From the NCBI RefSeq assembly GCF_030247195.1, contig NC_080672.1:368830271-368894270 (forward strand): DNA of 64,000 nt, given 5' to 3'. Shown here piece after piece: positions 47,424-58,091 of the stretch (position 1 is its first letter; every line of letters begins with the position of its first letter). Origin of the DNA: Topomyia yanbarensis (Eukaryota > Arthropoda > Insecta > Diptera > Culicidae). Made by a program: the position numbers and the translations under genes. Under the pieces are notes generated by a model that worked only from the letters and a program-made list of their open reading frames with translations, did no database searches and was not told the DNA's origin.

Positions 47424-49667
47424 TTCGCTTTAGTAGCAGTGGTACAAATACTGTCGCCAATGCGATAATCATGTGTTCTTCCTGGGACATCAGCACAGCC
47501 CAGGATTTTATAAGGGTTTGCGCATTGGGCCGGAGTCCGGAGGGTTATAGGTTCTAATCCTGCGACTGGTGAGATAATTGCTTTAGCTTGCCATTTCAGT
47601 CTTCAGTCTAAAATCGTTTGAAACGTCTTTAAACTGCTGAAATTATTCAAAAACGCCTAAGACTGCCAAAAACAGCTAAAACGTCTAAAACATCAGGATA
47701 CTTCTGTAATATCTAAAAACACCAAAAACCGCCAAAAACACGAAAAAAATTTTTCTAAAAACGCTAAATAACGTACTAACACGCTAAAAATGCCCAAAAA
47801 GGCCTAAAACTTTTTGATACGGTCAAAACGCCAAAAACATCTAAAACTGCCAAAAACTTCTAAAACGTCAAAATACGTCTTAAAACGTCAAAAACGTCTA
47901 AAATGTGTATAAATGTCCAAAAACAGAAAAATTATCAAAAAAACCTTCTAAAATGTTTTATAATGTCTTAAAACGCCCATGATTAGCGGGAATGAATTAA
48001 ACAGCAAAAATAAACCGCTCCAGGGACTGGATTCGCACCTAACATCCTTAACGACTCCAGCACTTACGAATTACTCAAACTACAGTAATCATCGAAAACA
48101 TCTAGAACGGCCAACCGTCCTGGTTCGCCAATAAATGAATAAAAAGTCTAAGTTACTAAAAACGCTTAACACGACTTAACACGTTGAACATTTAAAATAC
48201 CTTAAAACACTTAAAAACGTTTAAGAACGCCAAAAACTTCACAAAACGTGTGAAACGTCTGAAACATCTGAAATATTTCAAAACGTCTTAGAACGCCAAA
48301 AAACGCTAGTAAATTCCAGAACCGCGAACAAAATGTGTAAAACGTCGAAAAACGCATTAAAAGTCTCAAAACGGCTTAATACGTCAAGAAACGTCAAAAA
48401 CGTTTTGAAACACCTAAAATCGTTTCAAAACGACTAAATACGTCAAAAACCATTTAAAAGCGTTTAAACATCTAAAGATGCCTCAAAACGATTAAACGCA
48501 TTTAGTAATGTTTGACACGCCCAAAATGTCACAAATCTTTCAAATACGTCTTAAAATGCCAAAAACGTCATAAACGCCAATATTTAAAACATCTTAAAAA
48601 GCCTAAAAACGCATACAAATGTATAGCAAGGACTGAAAACATCTTTGGCGACAGTGTTCGTACCTTTGGTACCACTGCTCTTCCTCATACAGTCGCCGTC
48701 TTTTGACCATTTTAACAGTTTTAAGACGATTTAGACATTTGAATTTTTCGTTTCTTTTACGTTTTTAGCCGTTTGTAGACAATTCTTAATTTTTTTGGCA
48801 TTGTATTCAACTTAAGACGTTTCTAAACGTTTTAGATGATTTTTGGCATTTTACGAGGTTTATAGACATTTTTGGCAATTTTAGGCGTTACAAAATAATT
48901 TTACACGTTTTTGACTTTTTCAGAATCTTCAAAAGTTTTTTTTGCGTTCGTATGTTTTTTCAGCCATTACTATTTTTTTGCGCTTTAAACGTCTTAAAAC
49001 CCCCAAACAACATCTAATGCATCTAAAACTGCAAAAAAACAATTTAAAAAGGCAACAAGCTTGTTAAACGTACGTAAAGCGAATAAAAACGCCAAAAACC
49101 GTTTAAACGCCTTAAAACGTTTAAAACACATAAATGCATCAAAAACATTTAAAAACTTCTAAAAGCATCTCAACACAGCTAAATACAACGAAAAACGTCC
49201 AAAGTATCCAAAAAACGCCTTAAATGCCTCTTTCAAAAGGTCTAAAGACGTGTAAAACCGTTCAAACGTCTTGAAACACCTAAACACCTTTAGTAATAGT
49301 ATAGAGTGTCTAAATCCTTTAAAACGTCCAAAAACGTCTAAAATCGCCTTAAAACGCCTTGAAATGTCTAAAATCGTTCAAAATATCTGTAACTTCTTGA
49401 AGCGCCAAGAAATTTATAGAACGTCTAATAACTTTTAAAAACGTGTTTAGAGAAGCGCATCTAAAAAATCGTCTAAAAACATCTAATGACGTCTAAAATG
49501 CCTATAAACGTCTTAGGGTCGTTAAACACGCCAAACAGTCTAAAACCGTTAAAATCATTTGAAACGTCCAAAAGCGTCTTAAAGCGCCAAAAAACGTCTC
49601 AAACGTGTAAAAACTTCTGAAAACGCTTAAACACGGCTTCAAATAGCTAACGCTAAAACTAAGCTTA

Positions 49668-49705
49668 AAACCCAGGTGAGTTGCGTAAAAGGCAATCGAT
49701 GATCC
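49668..49705 (-). mobile_element. SINE scrap (tRNA-Thr-like head)
   Basis: CCAGGTGAGTTGCGTAAAAG plus GCAATCGATG matches the antisense head of the SINE at 17530-17708 with few differences. Confidence 0.6.
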
Positions 49706-50179
49706 AAGAAAATGCAATTATGATCAAATAACGAGGGTCTGTTAGACACGAGTCAATTCGTTAACTCATTTGTTATACTGTTGGAGCAGAGAGTAATATC
49801 TAACAGCTCTTTCTTTCAGATCGTGCATATGCTGAAGGACGGGCACTGTTGCATTGAAAAACGACTTAAACTTGATCAAATGAGCCCAAAGTTCTTAGAT
49901 CTAACTGGTTCCCCAAATAACTGTGAAGGTTCTTTTATTATAAGCTGGCATTTTGTATTACATGTACAGTATAGATGAATATTATAATGGAAAGATCTAG
50001 TATTTTGCATTTTTAAGCATGGAATTCATATGTGATTCATGTGGAATCCAATTTTTCTCCACTAAGGAAAAAATTGGGTAAAACCACTTTTGCATAAATG
50101 TGGTAAATAATCCATTGGGTTTATAAGCCGAACCAAGGTTTGATTTCACATCAGCTTAAAAAGAACATCTTTTCTTGCA

Positions 50180-50305
50180 GGACGCTGTTCGCTCAGAAAC
50201 ACAAATTGAGCTAATGTTAATTCGGCGCTAGCTTTGTCTTGGCACTAAGTTAGTGTCGGATTCTGATGAGACGAAGTCAAAACGCAAATTTCATAACTAA
50301 TTTAG
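50180..50305. mobile_element. Partial MITE (family of 16351-16534)
   Basis: Carries GCTCAGAAACACAAATTGAG, CACTAAGTTAGTGTCGGA and ends TTTCATAACTAATTTAG, the family's terminal repeat. The left terminal repeat is missing. Confidence 0.78.
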
Positions 50306-50819
50306 CAATTTTTTCTTGTAGAATTATTCTACCACAGTACTCCCATTATAAAAGTTGATGGGCACTAGTTATAGTTATACTTTTACGTAAAAATTGCCTA
50401 ATTCAGGGAAACGGTAGTATCTAGATATGAAAGAAATAGGTTTTCCCTTACTTATGTCCATAAAAACTTCAAATGCTATGCAGGGCTGCCAAGTAGTTAT
50501 ACAGAACCCCAAAAGGAGTTAAAATTAATGTTCTGAAAATCAGACCCACCGTAAAATGCAGATTCATGTTGAGATATTATAGTGAAAATGAATATTTTAG
50601 CGCATAAATCCATTATTTTACAGGAATGTGCATAAAAAATCAGGATGATTTATAAAATAGTTTTAACGTGCGCTTCTCTGCACTTGCGTTATGATTCCTC
50701 TTCTATATTTTCCAACCATTCGGATAAATATCACTATAAATTAGGGTGTCTCGAAAATGTTTTTGTTACAACAGCTCAAATTTATTGCTGACTGATTTAC
50801 TTGACTTCTATTTCCACAG

Positions 50820-51522
50820 GGATTACTACAGCACGAACAACAACAAAAACAACAGCAACACGATCACCCCAACAGGACTGTACAGCCGGTTCAAGGTCAT
50901 GAAGAACTCAAACAGAACCCTGCGAATCCGACCCTCCCGTCGCCGCATTGTAAACCGCAACAAACTTCTCCCGAATAACGACTACATTAGCAATGACATC
51001 TACCGCCAACCGATCGTTGAGTACGTCCAAGACTCTGCCAACGACCTCAATTCGATAAACGGGAACGGTCACCGCAATGGACACGGTTCTACCTTCCAGG
51101 CAGGATTCAACGTGGACATTCACCGCCAGCGACCCAACAAGAGCAAGCACAACCGGTTGAATGATGTCACCACAGATCACCGCCCGCATCAGCATCGTCA
51201 CCATCTGGGAGATCCGTATGGTAAACCAGCGACTAGAGAGCCGACAACAATGATGACAACAACGACGACGACGACGACGACGACCACAACGACAACTGCA
51301 CCTCCGGAAACGCTTCCAACGGAAGCACTACAGATGGTCACTGGCAAATCATTTACAGCAGACTATCAACAACTGTCGCCCGCTGAAAAGAAAGCACGTC
51401 GGCTTAAACTCCGGGAACGACTCGCCCGGCTATCGGACGAAGAACGCGATAAGTTCTTCACCGAGCGTGCCAAGCGAAAACGGTCCAAACAGATACGAGC
51501 CAGAAATGAAACCATTCCGTAA
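50820..51522 (+). CDS. C-type lectin-like protein, exon 6 (C-terminal tail)
   Basis: The acceptor TTTCCACAG ends at 50819, and phase 2 joins AA from exon 5 with G to make Lys237. Residues 238-470 form a low-complexity tail: an Asn-rich start, basic stretches (RPSRRRIVNR), a His/Asn-rich middle, a run of about 16 Thr interrupted by Met (about 379-396, probably O-glycosylated), then a charged segment SPAEKKARRLKLRERLARLSDEERDKFF that looks helical, ending RNETIP. Sequons include NNS, NRT and NET. It follows a single 11.9-kb intron. The stop TAA lies inside a perfect donor (ATTCC|GTAAGT), so a longer isoform is conceivable. Confidence 0.9.
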
Positions 51523-52460
51523 GTTCTCTGCCATGGCAGATTTGAAGAGAAGCAGAGGGAAGTAGATTGTTGTGCAAAGATTAGAGCGTATGTTTCACCA
51601 GGGTCCACCCCGTCCCCCCTCGCCCCCAACAGGGTGGTTCAGGTGTCCCTCAACGAAGATTGACCAATCTTACAAACCAAGTTAGGAAAGTTAGGATAAA
51701 AGTAAGCGGTTCCTAAGTCTATTACTGTATACTCGTAAGAAATGATTTCCTTCTAGCACTCAACAATCGAAGTTTTAAAGAAAACATTGTAACACACACA
51801 TATCCTTCCTTTCTCTAGATATGCGAGGAAACTGCTATAGCTGAGCGTAATCTTCAATCTAGATCTTAGTTCTATCGTATGATCTTTGTGACGCTTTCAT
51901 TTGTTCAATTTAACGCCTTTGTATGTTTCGTTGTAGATGTGTAAACACCCTTTTCTTTATTAAATATCTTAGAATTACGATGAATCCCAATAGACGAAAT
52001 ACTACTTTCCCAGTTAAATTATGTGTAACTATAAAGATTATTTTTACAAAAAAAATGAGTGAATGAAAACAATGTGAACCAACAGTCATTATTCGATAAG
52101 TTCAATTTATCTAATTCGAATGTACTTTTTCGGCAAATACCGCACAAAAAGCAATCAAAGATTAGCAGCTTAACTCACAAACAGCAACAACAGAAAAGTT
52201 CGAGTCTAACGATTAGAAGTAAAAACAACCTCGACAGGAGTTTGACATCCCTGCTTCGGATTAGACGACCGTAGGTCGAAGAGGCAGCACACTATGTAGA
52301 AACGAAAATCTTCCTGTAGAATTGTACTTCTACGAAAATCACTTCGCCAACCAGTTAAATAGGAATGGAAATGAAGAACAATGTATATCGACATTTTGCC
52401 ATATTAAAATTAAGTTCTACTACCAGCCAAATCAAGCTGCAATGAAGAAAATAAAAATGC
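51523..52460 (+). other. Probable 3' UTR of the lectin gene
   Basis: Begins after the TAA stop. AATAAA occurs near 52449 and again near 53339, both possible poly(A) signals. No other coding sequence is evident here. The extent is inferred. Confidence 0.45.
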
Positions 52461-52638
52461 TGTTGATAGCCTGTAGGAATTAACCAACAACTCGAATCAA
52501 GCTAATTTAAATATGTTGCCAATTTTTTCTCAAATTATATAAACATTGCATTGAGCGCAGCGAACTGTAAGCAATAGCTTAAGCTAAGAGCGGCTGAGTT
52601 GTGGATGGTAGCAGATGTAGAATCTTGATTACGCTGCC

Positions 52639-52827
52639 TGCTCATAGATGGCGTTAGGATGTGTTTAAGCCACTATGAACACGTCTCTAGTACAGCGAAC
52701 ATTTCTCCCTAACCATAATCAGGTAAGGTTTTGTGCATAGATTAATGTTGACAAGCGACAAATTTATGGAAAATGTATGGTATATCTATTGGAAGCTTAA
52801 TATGGTCACTAACGCCATCTATGAGCA
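52639..52827. repeat. Perfect 19-bp inverted repeat, 151-nt loop
   Basis: TGCTCATAGATGGCGTTAG (52639-52657) and its exact reverse complement (52809-52827). It lies downstream of the lectin gene and may be in a long 3' UTR. It could be termini of a small MITE. Confidence 0.85.
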
Positions 52828-55534
52828 AACTGCTGATTTAAGCTTATACACAGTGTTTTACTTGCCAAAACGTGGGATAAATGTTTCACTCGAAAACAGG
52901 AAACTATACTTCGATGATGTCTTCTGTGTTGTTTACAGATGCTCCAAAATCATACTGCTTAGTTTCAGTGATTAATCTCCCTAAAAGTGAGATACTTTTA
53001 ACATGTTTAAATTGTGAAACTCAAGCTGAAGTATTCATAGATGTCTTGCAAACAACTTTGCAGAAGACGATAAATCTTTCATGCTCCCGAAGTCATTGGT
53101 CGTTGTTTGTATATGATCACTATAAAAACTTTTTTTTCTCAACTTCTCAAATATTGTAACTGTAGGATTGGTATGTTATAGTATATTGTTTATGTTAATG
53201 TGATACACATTTCGAAGTAATTGTATATTTTTGATACCGGTTTTAGTTACAAATAGAAGCTAAATATCAATAGCATAAATCGTAATGCATTTCATGTGTC
53301 TAACAGTTATAAAATATTTAAAAATGCTATTGTTTTTCGAATAAAACACCATAAATTAGAAAGTTCTCGAGATCGGATTATTATGTGTTCATGAAAGTAG
53401 TGAATTTTTGCCTTCGTGGACATGCCAGACTCGTAACAATGGCGTTTGAAAAGATATGGAGAAGAATTGTTTAGTCACATATCTGCCCATGATCGTAAAT
53501 CAGTCCCATAAAGATAGGAAATCCCATAGAAAACGGGACAAATATGCGATCATGGGCAAATATATGGAGTTAAAACTTTAAAAAAAAATCGAATTGGTGT
53601 CTTCAACAAACATGTTCGTCAAAGCAATCTTCACAACTTTGTCGAAGACTTCCGCTTATTGCATTTGTCCAAAAATATTCGATTGTAAAATTTCACTTTC
53701 AGGGGAATTAATCACTGAAAAATCTGCATCAGAAGAAAACGTTTGATTTTTTTATAACTGTACCGACGTGAAATCAGTTGTTTCAATGCAAACAATTAAC
53801 CATTACTTAATTAAGTTTAATTATTATGAAAATACAGAAGTTTTGTAGAAACAAATCGCTTTTACTGTTGCGAACATTTTTACAGAATATTCCAAACGAT
53901 ATATAGTTATATTGGTAGGGAATAACTAAAAAAATAAAAGCAATAGCGTTAAAACGACAGAAGATAAAGACTTCTCGACAAACACGTCAAATGGTCCTAA
54001 GTGCAAAGGAGAGCTTCTCTTTGTTTACTTTCTCTTTTAATTATTACGGCGTCATCTTAAAACTTTTCAATATTGTTGCAGGATATATCGAAAAACTCTG
54101 ATTTCGACTAGCTTATTCTGCTAAGAGTTGAGTAACAAACGTATAAACTGCGGAGTTATTAGCGAAAGAGATAGCAAATAAAGAGAAACTGTAATTTGCA
54201 CTTAGGACCATTTGACATGTATGGCTAGACTTGTTGTCTTCAGCAAAGTTCTTTGCCGCACAACCTTATCGAAGACATCATCTTATCATAAATGATTATC
54301 TGGAAGTTAATAAACAAGTCTAATTTTTAGATTATTCATTAAAATAACAGCACCATACGAAAGAGCTTATAACCTTCACAAAATTCATCTGAAGATGTCA
54401 TTGACTCAACGATTTTGGCAAAAACAAAGAAACACTGTGCGTAGGTGAGAAGCTAAACACAGGGTCGAAGTAGGACAGATTAAGACGATTGAACAGAGTA
54501 CATTTGCGGACGGTATTTTGGCCGGGTTAAGATCAAGGTAGCTGAAATGTGAGGGTTTTAACTGTAGCGAATGAATGGAAAGCAATGAAATGAGATTTCA
54601 AATAATAAAGTCTTAGCAGAGCGTTGGGATGTGTTTGTATTTTGGGACTATGAAGAATGTGACCTAAACCGTGTGGTGTCCGGTGCGCTAATTTATTTTT
54701 TTAGTCACCTTTTTCTGATTCGCTATTCCCAATTGTCTACCAACGTTTTAGGTTTCTTTTGGCGGTTATACAATAGCCGTAAAGGATGAAGTCTAATTCT
54801 ACACTAAGTAACAGCATATACTAATATTCCGGATTTTCCACGCCAGATATAACTTTCAAAGCTTTGGTTTAAAACCCGTATTTTAAAAAATCAAACTTTT
54901 AGGTGGGACATTTTTTTAATTGGCCTAAGATGAAGCTGTCGAATTGCACACAAAGTTTTTTGTGTGACAAGCGATCTGTAGATGTGTCAAAATAAGCCAA
55001 TTTCTTTCATTAAATCTGGAACCGTCTACCGACAAATCTACATTGACGAATGCCTCCGAAAGTGACTTCTTGAGGTCTCATGAAGGTCTGACACTAGCTT
55101 TGTACTACTTACTACCTACTAACACCAATCCTGTCCTGTGACACTTGTGGATGATGCAGAGAATTCCGCAGTCATAATAGTCACGAGTGTTGAACTAACA
55201 TTCCTTCCCATCCCAAAATTGACCTGCATGGGCGTGGCCATCTATTGATTATTATTGATCATACTATAATCTAAGTCTCCTTAGGTTGCACTTTGAGTAT
55301 GATGTACTACTCCCAAGCATCATACAAATCATTCAATATGCAATTTCAGAGGCTTTGATCAATCACAGGAAACTCACGGGCGGTCTAGAAACTTTTTTAA
55401 AAGGAACAAGCTGGGTTGGTATCACTTGTCAATCATTGTAACCGTAATCCTAATGGTAATTGTAATCGGCTAAGAAATAACTTTAAAAACAAGCGAAACA
55501 GGATTAAATAAAAAATCTCCAGATTCTGGGATAG
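52828..55534. other. No gene seen
   Basis: AT-rich, with phrases such as CTTTGTCGAAGAC recurring near 53640 and 54270. One small MITE at 53484-53558. ORFs near 52733-53159 look like chance frames. Confidence 0.4.
53484..53558. mobile_element. 75-bp MITE-like inverted repeat
   Basis: TGCCCATGATCG and CGATCATGGGCA form the ends, with inner GTCCCAT / GGGAC pairing. A related piece (TTAGTCCCATATAGATAGGG to TTATGGGCA) occurs at about 63045-63088, directly before the (TA)n. Confidence 0.7.
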
Positions 55535-56510
55535 ATTTTTTGTCGAGAGATGTCCTACTAGGGTCTCGGAAGGGCTCCCCGTCAGAATCACTCACTACAA
55601 TTGCAGCGAGATGGGAAATTTCACCAACTAAAACACTGCATAGGCGAAATTGCAGCGGGCCGTGATTCTGAATGTGGCATTCATTGTACGTTTCAGATAT
55701 GTGCAGGCGTAGGGACGTCGCAATCGCGTGTATCATAGCGAAGGGCTCGAGCGTTTGTTCGTTAACGTGTTCGATCGCGTGTGCGTTCGTATGTTACGTG
55801 TGGTAACGTGTATGTAACTTCGCGTGCATAAATTCTATTTTATAACCGCGTGCCTTTCGCATCTTCGTGTGTTCTTGGATGATCGCAAACGGACCGTGAA
55901 TCTTATACTTAATTTTCGGTGCACGGTTCAGATACTAGAAGAAAGTGAGTGTTTCCATGTCGCTATGGAACGTGTTGTCTAGTGGATATGAACGTCATTT
56001 TTTTTCTTTGTTCGACTGAAGGCATGGATCTACGCTATTAGAACCGAGGGTAGAGACTTCCGAACGTGACCGATTCATGATCGCGCAAACGGTGGGTTTG
56101 GTATTCTAATTGCATGGTCGCGTTTGTGTTATCACGAAGGCCACGAGCGCTTGTACGTTTTAAATGGGAGAGTCCTGAGTGTATATGAGAGCATATTCAA
56201 ATGGCTAACACAATCCATTTGAATATGCTCTCATATACACTCAGGACTCTCCCATTTATTGAATTTAAGATATAATTATAAAAAAATAACATTCCAAATA
56301 AAAAAAAAGTTGTATAGAGATTAAGTAAAAGCCTATAAATTGGCCGATATTATTTTGGGAATATGTGAGCAGTAGAAAAGCAAATCACTAAAAGCACAGC
56401 AAATACAGACTAATGAAGTATAAGAAAAGCACACATGTAACACGCAAACAAGCTACTTGAACTCGTCTGAATGCCAGCAAATGATACTGGTTTACCATTA
56501 ACGACAATTG

Positions 56511-57442
56511 AAGGGTGAATGTTCAAAGTCGTATAACCAATTTCAATTTTTCAACATTCGTTTTATTTGTTTTTTTTTTTGACACTCTAAGCTGATGCCG
56601 TGATTTTAGCGAGAAGAGGAAGCCAAAATTGGCAATAGTTTTATTGCAAGAGTTTGTAAAAAAATGCAATTTAAACCTTTTTGACCACATTTCTGTTAAG
56701 GTAAATATTTCGTCTTGTTTTTGAAGTAAAAATAGTAATTGAATGTTGAAAATCGCCAATGCTTTTGATTATATTTTAGCATTAGTTTACAAACATTTTG
56801 GTTCATGAAACAATGTTGTTGGTCCTATATTTCCGGAGAAAATCATGGTTAATCGTGTCGCGAAAAATAAGAAACGCTGCATTAGCGGCAAAGAGTACAC
56901 GACGGCTTTGGGAAAACGCATTCCAGCGAAAGTGATTCCCACTGACCTAAGTCGTTTTCTGTGGTATTTAACGTTATTATTATATTTCTTCACAGAAATA
57001 ATGCATACACACTCGATTCTCGTCTTATCGGCAAAAAGTACCAAGAGGAATTCGTTTTATCGACACTCTCGAAGTATCGACCAACAAATTCACGAAATTG
57101 TTTATTGAACCATCTTGATGATTATAAAATCGCCAAAATGATTCAAAACCTTCGTGAAGCTTATTTCTCTGAATTCCACTTCGTGACGCTAATGGTTGAT
57201 ATACGGTTTGGAGCTACCAGAGCCCCTCGACTTCTACGTGTTGAAATTTCAAATGGGCGTATTTTCCTCAATTTAAATCGAAATCGTTTCAAACTTTAAT
57301 AAATGTCGTTTTTCTATTATATAATGAACAAACCATCGTGAGTATTTGTTTATGATATGAAAAACGAAAAAATGCGAGCGTTTTTCTGTCTTCCTGTGAA
57401 AAATTGGAAACGGCGGTTATACGACTTTGAATATCCATCCTT
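56511..57442. mobile_element. 932-bp TIR element inside retroposon copy E
   Basis: The left end AAGGGTGAATGTTCAAAGTC and the complement of the right end AAGGATGGATATTCAAAGTC match closely and continue as GTATAACC. CAATTG flanks it on both sides (56505-56510 and 57443-57448); sibling copies have one CAATTG. Because CAATTG is palindromic the true cut could be shorter. It contains a broken ORF (56845-57299). Confidence 0.83.
56845..57299 (+). pseudogene. Unknown protein remnant inside a TIR element
   Basis: The frame from 56845 reads MVNRVAKNKKRCISGKEYTT and on to about 56958. After a frame change near 56960-57000 a second frame reads NNAYTLDSRLIGKKYQEEFV, LSTLSKYRPTNSRNCLLNHL and so on to the TAA at 57299. 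Codon-like composition and a TTCTTCACAG before the second part suggest either a lost intron-exon junction or a frameshift. It is not a transposase I recognise; it may be captured host sequence. Confidence 0.35.
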
Positions 57443-57488
57443 CAATTGCTTGATGCTTGATGATGCTTGCAATACCCGTCATCCTACG

Positions 57489-58091
57489 GGAGGGATTTCA
57501 TGTAAACATGTGGTTCTAAGGCTAAATGTCAAAAATTTTAACATTTCTGAATTTTACCGATAACGAATCTATTTCCATTTTCTGTCTGAAAATTGTTCAT
57601 GTTCGATAAGAAAAATTAGAAAAAATTGGCTAACAGTATGCTCCAGAACCCACGCTTCTTGTTTTCTGGCAACGATCACATAGATTCTAGTCTGTTCCGA
57701 CAGCATGAAGTAACAAGTTACTTGACGCTTGTCCGGACATGCCGTAGACTAAGGTGATTCGCATTTCTAATGCCAAAAGACCCTGACTCCTACGGTAGCA
57801 GACAAAAAGTTAAGTCGCCGGTGAGCTTTAAGCTTGCATATATGATCCTTCCACGCTTTTCTAAACTTTCTCCCATCAACACCATGCTCTCCCTTGAGTA
57901 CTATGGCTCTAAATATTGAAAAATATACTTCACCTTCCAGTCCCTTGCTAATTAAATGCCGTAAAAACTGTTGACAAAATCACATAGATAATGTCTGATT
58001 TCTGATTCTTTCGCAATAGAAAACATACAAACATTGTATGATTTGAGACAGAGAGCAGATATATTTTTAAAAATAGGAGGTGAGGTTAGGT
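57489..58091. other. No gene seen
   Basis: Spacer between retroposon copies E and F. I see no repeat boundaries and no coding sequence. Confidence 0.5.

Larger units (their letters stand above)
44895..49660. repeat. A-tract array of AAAACGTCTA-like words, ~4.8 kb
   Basis: Hundreds of imperfect words such as AAAACGTCTAA, AAAACGCC and AAACGTCC follow one another at a spacing near 10-11 bp without a longer fixed unit. A4-A6 tracts dominate one strand. From about 48703 to 48985 the strand is flipped (TTTTAGACG words). Interruptions: a small MITE (45395-45490), a segment at about 47380-47600 with a TG run and a tRNA-like GGTTCTAATCC, and a second at 47990-48125 sharing GGACTGGATTCG-type text with 44805-44830. 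ORFs in it are Lys-rich artefacts. Confidence 0.9.
38941..50819 (+). other. Giant intron 5 of the lectin gene
   Basis: 11,879 bp from GTGAGT to CCACAG, against 160, 55, 110 and 620 bp for introns 1-4. It is filled with MITEs, tandem repeats and the A-tract array listed separately. I found no other gene inside it. Confidence 0.85.
55535..57488 (-). mobile_element. Large non-coding retroposon, copy E
   Basis: 3' end TTTTTTGTCGAGAGATGTCC on the plus strand; 5' end near 57488 (complement of CATCCTACGGGAGGG). It contains one or two internal units and lacks most of the 5' module through deletion, but keeps its first ~30 bp (GCTTGATGATGCTTGCAATA, 57456 on). Interrupted by a DNA element at 56511-57442. 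Near 56170-56260 a 40-bp piece (CAGGACTCTCCCATTT and its complement) forms a perfect inverted pair. Confidence 0.75.
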
